Positions 44,005 to 52,866 of a DNA stretch of 57,031 nt are shown piece by piece. How positions within the stretch are numbered: position 1 is the stretch's first letter; each line of letters opens with the position of its first letter. Location: the NCBI GenBank assembly GCA_949299335.1, contig CASGAD010000013.1, positions 1-57,031 of the forward strand, given 5' to 3'. Origin of the DNA: an uncultured bacterium. Lineage in GTDB: Bacteria > Bacillota_I > Bacilli_A > RFN20 > CAG-826. The position numbers and the translations under genes were made by a program. A model generated the notes under the pieces. That model searched no databases. It had not been told where the DNA came from and saw only the letters and a list, made by a program, of their open reading frames with translations.

Positions 44005-45646
44005 ATTAATAGGAAAATTATTGTTAGTTGTTAAAAAATTTAGCTTAATTATCTTTTTGGCTGTAATTAATGGGGTTATGGGCAACGCCTTTGCGATTAG
44101 TATTTCTACTTTAGCTGCAATTGATTTAGTGTTGCTTATCAAAGGAGAAATTAATTTTGTATTTTATTCAATAATCATAATTATGATCTCTTTAGGAGTT
44201 TTACGTGGGTTATTAAGATATTTTGAACAATATAGTAATCACTTTATAGCTTTTAAAATATTAGCTCACGTGAGGCATATAATTTTTGAAAAACTTGCTG
44301 AACTTTCACCATCTAAAATAGATTCTAAAGAAAAAGGAGCTTTATTAAATCAAATTACAAGTGATGTAGAAACTCTTGAAGTGTTTTATGCTCATACTAT
44401 ATCTCCATTATTTATTGCTTTAATAGTTAATGGAACAATTATAGTTTTAGTTGGAGTATTTTTTAACTGGTTATTTTCAATTCTATTTTTAATATCCTAC
44501 CTATTTATTGGAGCATTAATTCCTTTAAAGTACTATAGACTAGTTAAAAAAGAAGGGAAAATTTATAGGGAGGAATTAACATCTTTAAGTGCTTATTCTT
44601 TAGATGTTATTAGTGGAAGAAAAGATATAAAATTCTTAAATAAAAAAGAAAGATTTATAGATAAGTTTGATAAGGATAGTAAAAAACTAATTCAAAAGAA
44701 AAAGAGTCTAAATAAAAAAGGAATGATTGTTAAAGGTATAAATGATCTATTTATATATATCGGAGCGATTATTATCATTTTAATAAGTGTCTTTTTATAT
44801 AAGGTTATGAATTCTGACATCTATAGTTTAATAATTGTAATGGTATTATATATATCAAGTTTTGGTCCAATAATTGCTTTAAGTAATCTACCTGGAAATC
44901 TAAATCAAACACTAGCTAGTGCCAAAAGATTATTCAAACTTTTGGACGAAAAGCCTCTATTAAAACATATTAAAAATGATGTAAAAGTAGATTTTCATGA
45001 TTTATCTATTTTAGACTTAAATTTTAGTTACGAAAGCGAAAGAATATTAAAAAATGTTAGTTTTGCAGGGAAATCAAACGAAATTATAGGAATTGTAGGA
45101 GATTCTGGAGTAGGCAAATCTACTATTTTAAAGTTATTAATGAAATATTTTCCATATAATGGATCAATAAAAATAGGTGACAAAGAATTAAATACAATTG
45201 ATGATAAATATTACTATCAAAATGTTTGTATGTTTTCTCAATCAACTTATTTATTTAATACAACTATTAAAGAAAATATGTTAATAGCAAAACACGATGC
45301 AACTAATGAAGAAATAGTCGAAGCTTTAAAGAAGGCTTCAATTTATGATTTTGTATCTAATTTAAATAATGGAGTAGAAACTATAATTAGCGAAAATAGC
45401 CAAAACATAAGTTTAGGGGAAAAGCAGCGCTTAGGATTAGCAAGAATATTTTTAAGAAATCCTAAAATCCTTTTATTGGACGAACCTACTAGCAATGTTG
45501 ATAGTTTTAATGAATATATAATATTAAATTCAATTAAAACATACTGTAAAGATATGATAATTATTTTGATTTCTCATAAGGAATCTACTCTTTCAATCGC
45601 AACTAAGAAATATAGATTAAAAGAAGGTGTACTTTATGATTATTAG
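43979..45646 (+). CDS. Half ABC exporter, CydC/CydD-like (second subunit)
   Basis: The 555-residue partner subunit has a six-helix domain and an ATPase with Walker A GIVGDSGVGKSTILKLL, Walker B ILLLDEPTSNVD and a changed signature ISLGEKQRLGLAR, where Leu replaces the first Gly of the usual SGG. Heterodimeric exporters often have one weakened ATP site. It starts inside the preceding gene, with GGTGAA as a possible ribosome site, and ends inside the start of the Nudix gene, so three proteins are made from overlapping frames. Confidence 0.8.
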   Translation: MKELMKQFKLIGKLLLVVKKFSLIIFLAVINGVMGNAFAISISTLAAIDLVLLIKGEINFVFYSIIIIMISLGVLRGLLRYFEQYSNHFIAFKILAHVRHIIFEKLAELSPSKIDSKEKGALLNQITSDVETLEVFYAHTISPLFIALIVNGTIIVLVGVFFNWLFSILFLISYLFIGALIPLKYYRLVKKEGKIYREELTSLSAYSLDVISGRKDIKFLNKKERFIDKFDKDSKKLIQKKKSLNKKGMIVKGINDLFIYIGAIIIILISVFLYKVMNSDIYSLIIVMVLYISSFGPIIALSNLPGNLNQTLASAKRLFKLLDEKPLLKHIKNDVKVDFHDLSILDLNFSYESERILKNVSFAGKSNEIIGIVGDSGVGKSTILKLLMKYFPYNGSIKIGDKELNTIDDKYYYQNVCMFSQSTYLFNTTIKENMLIAKHDATNEEIVEALKKASIYDFVSNLNNGVETIISENSQNISLGEKQRLGLARIFLRNPKILLLDEPTSNVDSFNEYIILNSIKTYCKDMIIILISHKESTLSIATKKYRLKEGVLYDY

Positions 45647-46175
45647 TTTTATATTTGAATTGACTATCCCTAGAATACTAGCCTTATGTGAACTAGGTTT
45701 AGCTTTAATATTTTTATTAATAATTATTTTGCTATATATTAATAAAAGAAAGAAAAATAAAAATATGAAACATTTTGAAGTAGTTTGTGCAATTATTATT
45801 AATAACGAAAATAAAGTCCTTCTATGTAAAAGGAAAAGTAATAAAAGCCAAGGAAATAGGTGGGAATTTCCAGGTGGAAAAATAGAAAACGGAGAAACTC
45901 ATAAAGAAGCTTTAATTAGAGAAATTAAAGAGGAACTTAGTCTTATCATTGAGGTTAATGATTATATAGGTAAAAGTGAATATACATATAATAAAGGTAC
46001 TAAAGATGAATATTCAGTAACTTTGTATGGCTATATATGTAAATTAGATAGTGAACATTTAAAATTAATCGATCATAGCGAGATTAAATGGTGTAATTAT
46101 GAAGAAATAGCAAAAATGGATTTATCCGATGCAGACATATATTTTGCTAACAAAATTAGAAATATGAACTTTTAG
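45636..46175 (+). CDS. Membrane-anchored Nudix hydrolase (MutT-like)
   Basis: The 179-residue protein has one N-terminal membrane segment (about residues 4-33, LELGLAL-like stretch rich in Ile and Leu), then a basic KRKKNKN linker, and then a complete MutT-type Nudix domain: HFEVVCAIIINNENKVLLCKRK, WEFPGGKIENGE and REIKEELSL. That is a full Nudix box, so hydrolysis of a nucleoside diphosphate compound such as 8-oxo-dGTP is expected. The ATG at 45636 has AAGGTG upstream and overlaps the ABC gene. An internal ATG at 45764 would give a plain MutT but has no ribosome site. Confidence 0.78.
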   Translation: MIISFIFELTIPRILALCELGLALIFLLIIILLYINKRKKNKNMKHFEVVCAIIINNENKVLLCKRKSNKSQGNRWEFPGGKIENGETHKEALIREIKEELSLIIEVNDYIGKSEYTYNKGTKDEYSVTLYGYICKLDSEHLKLIDHSEIKWCNYEEIAKMDLSDADIYFANKIRNMNF

Positions 46176-46198
46176 AATTTTAATTTATAATTTTAACT

Positions 46199-46999
46199 AT
46201 GAAAGAAGAAGTTAAAACTAAAAGAACAAACTATCCAACGATTTTTGTTCATGGTATATTTGTAAAAGATTTTGGCTTAATTAAAGCATTTGGAAAATTA
46301 CCAAAATTGTTAAAAAAAGATGGATACCAAGCCTATTTTTCAGATGTGGATTCATTTGGAACTATTGAAAATAATGCAAACATATTAAAAGAAGAAATAG
46401 AAAAAATATTAAGAAAAACTAATTCAGAAAAAGTTAATATTATAAGTCATTCTAAAGGTGGGTTAGACTCACGATATATGATTACAAAATTGGATATGGA
46501 AGATAAAGTTGCTAATTTAATTACAATAGCGACTCCCCATTATGGAAGCTAATTAGCTGATGATATATTCAAAGCACCCAGATTTGTTTTAAAAACTTTA
46601 AACTTTTTTATTAATTTATTTTCTAAAATATATGGAGATAATAAACCTAATGCTATAGTAGCTGGAAGTCAACTTAAGGTGGACTCTATGGAAAAATTTA
46701 ATAAAGAAATCCCTCCTAGCGATAAGGTTAATTATTATTCCTATTCAACATGCCTAAAAAGAAATAGAGATGATTTTTTCTTTTCTTTAATTAGAATGAT
46801 ATTTAAAACAGTTAATAAAGAGCCTAATGATGGAATGGTTAGAGTAAGTTCCATGAAATATGGAATATATAAAGGAGATGCTATAAATAAATCAATATCG
46901 CATAGACAAATTTGTAATTATTTACATTTTAAAAATGTAGAGATTGTTAAAAATTTTTATGAAGGATTACTTGATTCGTTAATCGAAAGTGGGTATTAA
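46199..46999 (+). pseudogene. Alpha/beta-hydrolase (lipase-like) interrupted by one in-frame TAA
   Basis: The frame encodes a lipase-like alpha/beta-hydrolase: TIFVHGIFVKDFG (oxyanion region), IISHSKGGLDSRY with the nucleophile serine in SHSKG, and TIATPHYGS. A TAA at 46550-46552 follows, yet the same frame continues with LADDIFKAP, VAGSQLKVDSMEKF, DGMVRV (likely acid residue) and SISHRQIC (likely histidine) to a stop at 46997. So a single nonsense codon separates the nucleophile from the rest of the triad. TATAAT (46186-46191) ends seven bases before the ATG without a ribosome site, so it looks leaderless. Confidence 0.82.
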
Positions 47000-47001
47000 T
47001 A

Positions 47002-48480
47002 ATGAAAAGTTTATTTATCGAAGTAATTAATGTTAACAATAATATTGATACATACTTTCATAAAAGCAATGATTTTTTTAGTAGTATTTTGACTTTAAAC
47101 AACGCAAAAACCTTATGTTTTCATAATTTTAATGAAAAAAATTATGAGTTAATAAGTTCTAATGAAACTCTTAATTATAGTTTTATTCAAGAAGAAGTTA
47201 TTGAGTTAAATATAGAAAATAAAGAAATAATAGTAGCTTTAAAAGAAAAAGAAAGTAACGAAATTATATTTATTTTATTTATTAACTTTGATGAAGTTAC
47301 TTTTAATAATTTAGACTTAGGCATTTTAAATTTAATCATTAAGCCTAATAAAAAAGCTAGTCATACTGAAGAAATAAAAATAATTAAAGCTGCATTAGAT
47401 AACTTATATAAATTACGTTATAAGGTCCATTTACTAAGTGAAAATTTGTATTATGATATAAAGAAAAAATTAATCAATAATAGTCAACTTAATGAACTTA
47501 AAAAGGAAAATGATTTTAATCTTTCTAAATTAATAAAAGTAGATAATGAGCATTATTTCTATGAAGCTAAAAACTTCAATAATATTATTAATTCTTACTT
47601 AGTTAGTTTGATTGAAGAAAATTTAAGGTTATTAGAGATTAAAATATGTACCATTGCTATTTTAAATAGAATCAATAAAGTTAGTGACAAAGTTATCACT
47701 GAGTTCTTTTCTATAGCTAGTCAATATAAAGTAGATTTAGAAACTTTAAAGAGGAAATTAATAGAAGAAAAAGTAAAGCCAATTAATGATCTTACTATTC
47801 CTTATTCTTTTTTTAATGTTAACAGTTATAAAGACTATTTTTTAGAACTAATTAATAGCGGAACAATATCTTATTCAAACAAGCTAAATTCTTTTTATAA
47901 CTTTTATAATTTGAGTAAGGTAAGTAGTAAAGAATTATTTAAATTTTTAGTTCTTAAAGAAATTGAAGATAACTTTATTAAACATAATTTCATCTCTCTT
48001 AATAATACTAATTATTATTACTGCGACTACACTTTAAAAAAAGATCTCTATTTTAAAGGTAATAATTTAAAAGCAAAAATTACTATTTTGAAAAATAGAA
48101 GATATGTTCATCCTCTCAATGAGTTTAATTTTTATCCATCCTTTTTAATAGAAGTAGCAAACGAACATAATGAAAAACTCAGGAATGTTGTTATTGATTT
48201 TTCAATGGATGAAAATGATTTTAACAAAAATAAAGACTTTAAAAATTTAACTAATAATTTGCTAGTTGGCTCATTCGAATTTAAAAATAATTCTTTAATG
48301 TTAGGAGAAGAGAGAATTAATCTTTATCTTTATGTGTTTTTAAGAAAAGCAGCATTTAATAGATTAATTGATTTAAAAGAAGAAATAATAAAAAAATACA
48401 CCTTATCAATTAAGAATAATTTAAAAAGTGTATTTAGTGAATTTTTTGATGATTTGTTGTTAGGAGATGAACTTATTTAG
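47002..48480 (+). CDS. Unknown 492-residue protein (orphan)
   Basis: I do not recognise a family. The protein is rich in Asn, Lys, Ile and Leu, has no clear signal peptide or membrane segment and no known catalytic motif. It contains a predicted alternation of strands in the first 110 residues, long helices around 120-260 and a Tyr-rich region near 290-370 (SSFYNFYNL-like, NTNYYYCDY). It begins two bases after the hydrolase stop (TAATAATG) and overlaps the convergent rpiB-like gene by eight bases. The long open frame in this AT-rich DNA supports a real gene. Confidence 0.7.
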   Translation: MKSLFIEVINVNNNIDTYFHKSNDFFSSILTLNNAKTLCFHNFNEKNYELISSNETLNYSFIQEEVIELNIENKEIIVALKEKESNEIIFILFINFDEVTFNNLDLGILNLIIKPNKKASHTEEIKIIKAALDNLYKLRYKVHLLSENLYYDIKKKLINNSQLNELKKENDFNLSKLIKVDNEHYFYEAKNFNNIINSYLVSLIEENLRLLEIKICTIAILNRINKVSDKVITEFFSIASQYKVDLETLKRKLIEEKVKPINDLTIPYSFFNVNSYKDYFLELINSGTISYSNKLNSFYNFYNLSKVSSKELFKFLVLKEIEDNFIKHNFISLNNTNYYYCDYTLKKDLYFKGNNLKAKITILKNRRYVHPLNEFNFYPSFLIEVANEHNEKLRNVVIDFSMDENDFNKNKDFKNLTNNLLVGSFEFKNNSLMLGEERINLYLYVFLRKAAFNRLIDLKEEIIKKYTLSIKNNLKSVFSEFFDDLLLGDELI

Positions 48481-48916
48481 AAGATTCATAATCTTCAATA
48501 AATTTAATTCTAGAAGTATGAGGTTCACCAATGAATTTAGTGTTTAGAAATATATCTATTCGTTTAGTGGCTTCCTCAATTGTGGTAAATTTAGCTCCAA
48601 ATGCAATACAATTCGCATTATTGTGTGACTTTGCTTCTTCAGCGACCACATCATTATAAAGTAAAGCACATCTAACGCCTTTTACTTTGTTAGCAATCAT
48701 TGTTACACCTTCACCAGTGTTACAGATAACAATTCCTAAGTCCACTTTATTTTTACTAACTAAATTTGCTGCTTTTAAAGCAAATTCTGCGTAATTGCAT
48801 GGTTTTTCTTCAAAAACGCCGACATCTATGACTTCAATTTCTTTTGACTTTAAGTATTCTATTATTTGGTTTTTTAATTTAAATCCACCATTTTCGCTTG
48901 ATATTGATATTTTCAT
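48473..48916 (-). CDS. RpiB/LacA-family sugar-phosphate isomerase with altered active-site residues
   Basis: The 147-residue protein has the RpiB/LacAB fold. It keeps the catalytic cysteine (C65 in IVICNTGEGVTMIANKV), the histidine of KSHNNANCIAFGA (H98) and the C-terminal basic residues. The N-terminal motif is SSENGGFKLK, where typical RpiB has SDHAGFxLK, so the conserved Asp-His pair is Glu-Asn. Ribose-5-phosphate isomerase activity is therefore uncertain and another sugar phosphate is possible. It follows the TetR gene after three bases on the same strand. Confidence 0.78.
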   Translation of the reverse strand: MKISISSENGGFKLKNQIIEYLKSKEIEVIDVGVFEEKPCNYAEFALKAANLVSKNKVDLGIVICNTGEGVTMIANKVKGVRCALLYNDVVAEEAKSHNNANCIAFGAKFTTIEEATKRIDIFLNTKFIGEPHTSRIKFIEDYESSK

Positions 48917-48919
48917 AAT

Positions 48920-49459
48920 TTAAGCCTTTATATTTATTGAAACTAATAATTTAGCTATAACATTTTCTTTAACAACACAATCTTCGTTTAGCCAACTTTT
49001 AATAACCGCAAAACATCCTGAGATTAAAAAAGAAGTAACATATTGTTTAACTTGATCTGGCTGATCATTAGGAATCGAACTTTTAATCGCGTCATTAATT
49101 CCTTTAAGTGAAAATAGTTTTTGAGGAAAGGAAGCATCAAAGTTATTATTTAAAAGTAATTTAGAAAATTCCTTATTTTCTTTTAAGTATTTTAAAATTC
49201 TAATTAGATTCTTTTCTAAAATTTGTTCGTTTTTTTGTGGGGTTGCAAGAATTGAGTCTATGCCTTTTAATAAATTGTCTTCCATAGAGTTAAAAAGCTC
49301 AAATTGAGAATTAAAATGCTTATAAAAAGTAGAACGATTTATTGAAGCTACATCGCACAGTTCCCTAATTGAAATGTTATAGAGACTCTTTTGTTTAAGC
49401 AAACTTATTAAAGCATTTTCTAAAAGTTTTTTAGTTAAATATACTCTTTGATTTTCCAT
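48920..49459 (-). CDS. TetR family transcriptional regulator
   Basis: The 179-residue protein has a TetR helix-turn-helix at the N-terminus: TKKLLENALISLLKQKSLYNISIRE, then LCDVASINRSTFYKHFNS (about 30-50). The C-terminus is a helical sensor domain of the TetR_C type. AAGGA precedes the ATG. It is divergent from the ABC exporter genes, and the shared 120-base gap holds two inverted repeats, one over the exporter -35 box. It most likely represses the exporter. Confidence 0.85.
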   Translation of the reverse strand: MENQRVYLTKKLLENALISLLKQKSLYNISIRELCDVASINRSTFYKHFNSQFELFNSMEDNLLKGIDSILATPQKNEQILEKNLIRILKYLKENKEFSKLLLNNNFDASFPQKLFSLKGINDAIKSSIPNDQPDQVKQYVTSFLISGCFAVIKSWLNEDCVVKENVIAKLLVSINIKA

Positions 49460-49481
49460 ATTTAAATTCCTTGCAACATTT

Positions 49482-49509
49482 TTGGCTAAAGTGTCGAATT
49501 TTAAGCCAA
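49482..49509. promoter_or_regulatory. Candidate operator near the TetR start
   Basis: TTGGCTAAA (49482-49490) and TTTAAGCCAA (49500-49509) form an inverted repeat with arms TTGGCT/AGCCAA. It lies where the TetR promoter should be. Confidence 0.4.
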
Positions 49510-49525
49510 ATTTAAGTAATCAGTT

Positions 49526-49556
49526 TGTTGTTAAAGCAACACTTGTCTATTACAAT
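49526..49556 (+). promoter_or_regulatory. ABC exporter promoter with overlapping inverted repeat
   Basis: -35 TTGTTA (49528-49533), a 17-base spacer, -10 TACAAT (49551-49556). The inverted repeat TGTTG-TTAAAG-CAACA (49526-49541) covers the -35 box and is a good candidate repressor site. Confidence 0.45.
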
Positions 49557-49579
49557 TATATTACAAGAGGAATATAAAA

Positions 49580-50284
49580 ATGAAGAACATTGTTGAATTT
49601 AAGAATGTAGATAAATTTTATAAAGTTGGTGAAACAACAATTAAAGCAAACGATAACTTGTCCTTCAACATACAAGAAGGGGAGTTTTGTATTATTGTTG
49701 GACCATCTGGTAGTGGTAAGACCACACTTTTAAATTTGCTTGGCGGAATGGACTCATTAACACATGGCGAAATTATTGTCGACGGTGAAGATATTAGTAA
49801 ATATAACGATAAAAAATTAACAATGTTTAGAAGAAACTCAATAGGATTCGTTTTTCAATTTTATAATTTAATGCCTAATTTAACAGCTTTAGATAATGTG
49901 GAAATTGCAACTGAAATTTGTGAAAACCCTTTAAAATCAGAAGACGCCTTAAAAAGTGTTGGATTAGAAGATAGAATGCAAAATTTCCCAACTCAATTAT
50001 CTGGAGGTGAACAACAGCGTGTAGCAATAGCTAGAGCTTTAGCAAAAAATCCAAAGTTATTGCTTTGTGATGAACCTACTGGAGCTTTGGATTATCAAAC
50101 AGGTAAGAAGATTTTAAAAACATTACACGATGTTTGTATAAATAACAAAAAGACTGTAATTATTATTACTCATAATGGAGCCTTAACAAAAATGGCTGAC
50201 CACGTATTACATATTAAAAACGGAATGATAGTAGGAGAAGAATTTAACGAAAGCCCAATGGCGATTGAAGATATTGAGTGGTAG
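49580..50284 (+). CDS. ABC transporter ATPase, LolD/MacB type
   Basis: The 234-residue ATPase has Walker [19 protein letters not shown], the Q-loop [20 protein letters not shown], signature [15 protein letters not shown] and Walker [16 protein letters not shown]. It pairs with the FtsX-type permease that follows after one base. AGAGGAA precedes the ATG. Such pairs export drugs, peptides, heme or lipoproteins; the target is unknown. Its divergent TetR neighbour suggests induction by a small molecule. Confidence 0.9.
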   Translation: MKNIVEFKNVDKFYKVGETTIKANDNLSFNIQEGEFCIIVGPSGSGKTTLLNLLGGMDSLTHGEIIVDGEDISKYNDKKLTMFRRNSIGFVFQFYNLMPNLTALDNVEIATEICENPLKSEDALKSVGLEDRMQNFPTQLSGGEQQRVAIARALAKNPKLLLCDEPTGALDYQTGKKILKTLHDVCINNKKTVIIITHNGALTKMADHVLHIKNGMIVGEEFNESPMAIEDIEW

Positions 50285-50285
50285 T

Positions 50286-52838
50286 ATGAAGAAAACGCAT
50301 GTTAAATATATATTTAAATGTATAAAAGACGATTTAAGTAGATTGATTGCTATTTTCGTAATCGTTCTTTTAAGCATTGGATTTTTAACAGGCTTTATGG
50401 GTAGCCCAAAAGATTTAAGAGCAAGTTTTAATAAATATTATCACGAAACAAATTTGATGGATGTATATATTCAATCCACTATTGGCTTCTCTAATGATGA
50501 TCTAGACTATTTGCAAAATAATATCGATGGCATCAAGAAAATTGAGGATTATTATCAAATCGATGAATATTTATATTTAAATGATACAAGAATTCAAGGA
50601 AGAGTAATTTATCGTACTTTTAATAATGATAGTATTGATAAATTAACATTGGTAGAAGGTAATTTACCTACGACTGCTGAAGAATGTGTAATGCTCAATC
50701 CTAAAAATTCAATGATTAGCTACTCAATTGGCGATTCTATAAAAATTGATGATAATAGTTACACAATTGTTGGAAAAGTTAATGATCCATTTTATATTTC
50801 AAATCAACCTGAAAATACCACTATTGGTAATGGTGTTTTGGATGGAGTAATTTATTTTGATAAATCATTTGTAACGGATTATGAAGTAACTATGATTAAG
50901 ATTACTTTTAAAGAAACTGATAAGTATAGTTGCTATGATGATGAATATAAAAGTTATGTTAATACCAAAGTAGATGAAATAGAGAATGTGGCAGCCGAAA
51001 GATTAGAAGTTAGGAAAACAGAAATTAAAGAAATGTTTGTAGAACAAGCAGAAGTTGCTGCAAAAGAAGAGTTAAAAACACAAATTTTAAGTGTTATACC
51101 TAGTTTAGAAGGGACAACTATTTTAGATACAATTATCGATTATATTGCTACAACTGATATGTTTAAGGAAAATGTGGAAACAGCCACTGAAGAAGCGTTT
51201 AATACATTTATTGGTAGTACCGCTTTAAAATGGTATGTAATGACTAGAAATCAAATTCCTAGCTATTATTTGGCAAACGTAGATGTTGATAAAATTGATA
51301 CAATTTCAGGAATTTTACCAGTATTCTTTTTCTTAATTGCTTTGCTAGTTAGTTTAAGTTCGGTTACAAGAATTATTCAAAAAGATAGACCTCAAATTGG
51401 AACATTTAAATCGCTTGGTTATAATAAAACAACTATTTTTAAAAAATATTTAATTTATGGCTTGATATCGACAGTTTCTGGATGCGTAATTGGTTCAGCA
51501 TTAGGTGTTTTTATCTTGCCTTTTGTTATTATGCAGATTTATAGAAGTTTATATGATATACCATCTATGGTTTTCTTATTTGACTATACAAGCGTCTTAA
51601 TTTTCTCGTCAATTATGATTGTAATGATATTAGGATGTATCGCTTTAGTTTCCTTCTCAGTTCTTAGAGAACACGTTTCCTGCTTATTTGCAGGAAAAGC
51701 ACCTGCAGCTGGTAAAAAAATATTGCTCGAAAGAATACCATTTTTATGGAAGCATATAAGCTTTAAATTAAAATCAATGCTTAGAAACGTCTTTAGATTT
51801 AAAAAGAATCTAATTATGATGTTAATCGGAATTGGTGGATGTACAGGCATTTTATTGACGAGTTTCGGCCTAAAAGATTCGTTAAGCGTCATTCAAAATG
51901 ATCAATATAATGACATTATTAAATATGATTTAATCGTTAGTGTTAATGATATAACCCAAAATCCAATTGATGATTCTAGAGAAAGCGAGGCTATATATTA
52001 CTTTAGTGGAGAAGTATTAACTCAAGATGAAAATATAGATGTTTCAATTCTATCTTCAAACAATATACCTGATTATATAAATTTATTTGATAATACATTT
52101 ACTTCTGATTCGGTTATTGTCACTAATCAAATTGCAGATGAATTAAATCTTAAAGTCGGCGAAAATATCGTTGTTGAATGTCCAACTTTAGATATCTTTG
52201 TTCAATTAAGAGTAACAGGAATTACAACTAATTATATAAATAACTATGTATATTTAGGAGAAAGAGCTTTCCAAAATTATTTTGGGACAGTCTCAAAAAA
52301 CGCTTTCTTAGTTAAAAATAATTTAACTAATGATGAATTGAAGGCTTATATGAGGGAACTTTTAACTAATGAAAATGTTGTTTCAATTTCATCAACAAGC
52401 GATATCAAGTATACATACGAAAATATTTTAAATAACTTAAATTCTGTCGTTGCAATCTTGGTTTTATTGAGTGGAGCATTAATTGCTGTAGTTATTTATA
52501 ACTTAACAGATATCATTATTACGGAAAGAATTAAGGAAATTGCGACATTACGTGTCACAGGTTATACAAGACGAGAATCTTTGCTCTATATATTTAGAGA
52601 AATTATATTTATGACAATTTTAGGAATATGTTTAGGACTTATTTTAGGTGTATTCTTACATCAATATGTAATGATGAATATTACAAGTATTGGTTTATGT
52701 TTCGGCGAAGCAATTAATCCTTTAAGTTATTTATATACAATATTATTAGCAATGGGGTTTGTTATCATTACAACATCTTGCTTCTATCCAAAGATTAAGA
52801 GAATTCAAATGGCTGAAGCGTTAAAATCAGTCGAATAA
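50286..52838 (+). CDS. FtsX-type ABC permease with two FtsX domains
   Basis: The 850-residue permease has an N-terminal helix, an outer domain (about 45-350) with a helical stretch of Glu and Lys near 235-290, and three helices with the first FtsX domain (PQIGTFKSLGYNKTTIFKKY). A second transmembrane half follows (about 505 on) with an outer domain and RIKEIATLRVTGYTRRESL. The ATG at 50286 is used because it lies one base after the ATPase stop; an upstream TTG would overlap it. It forms the exporter with the ATPase at 49580. Confidence 0.85.
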   Translation: MKKTHVKYIFKCIKDDLSRLIAIFVIVLLSIGFLTGFMGSPKDLRASFNKYYHETNLMDVYIQSTIGFSNDDLDYLQNNIDGIKKIEDYYQIDEYLYLNDTRIQGRVIYRTFNNDSIDKLTLVEGNLPTTAEECVMLNPKNSMISYSIGDSIKIDDNSYTIVGKVNDPFYISNQPENTTIGNGVLDGVIYFDKSFVTDYEVTMIKITFKETDKYSCYDDEYKSYVNTKVDEIENVAAERLEVRKTEIKEMFVEQAEVAAKEELKTQILSVIPSLEGTTILDTIIDYIATTDMFKENVETATEEAFNTFIGSTALKWYVMTRNQIPSYYLANVDVDKIDTISGILPVFFFLIALLVSLSSVTRIIQKDRPQIGTFKSLGYNKTTIFKKYLIYGLISTVSGCVIGSALGVFILPFVIMQIYRSLYDIPSMVFLFDYTSVLIFSSIMIVMILGCIALVSFSVLREHVSCLFAGKAPAAGKKILLERIPFLWKHISFKLKSMLRNVFRFKKNLIMMLIGIGGCTGILLTSFGLKDSLSVIQNDQYNDIIKYDLIVSVNDITQNPIDDSRESEAIYYFSGEVLTQDENIDVSILSSNNIPDYINLFDNTFTSDSVIVTNQIADELNLKVGENIVVECPTLDIFVQLRVTGITTNYINNYVYLGERAFQNYFGTVSKNAFLVKNNLTNDELKAYMRELLTNENVVSISSTSDIKYTYENILNNLNSVVAILVLLSGALIAVVIYNLTDIIITERIKEIATLRVTGYTRRESLLYIFREIIFMTILGICLGLILGVFLHQYVMMNITSIGLCFGEAINPLSYLYTILLAMGFVIITTSCFYPKIKRIQMAEALKSVE

Positions 52839-52866
52839 TATCGTTTATTTATATAAAATATTAAGT

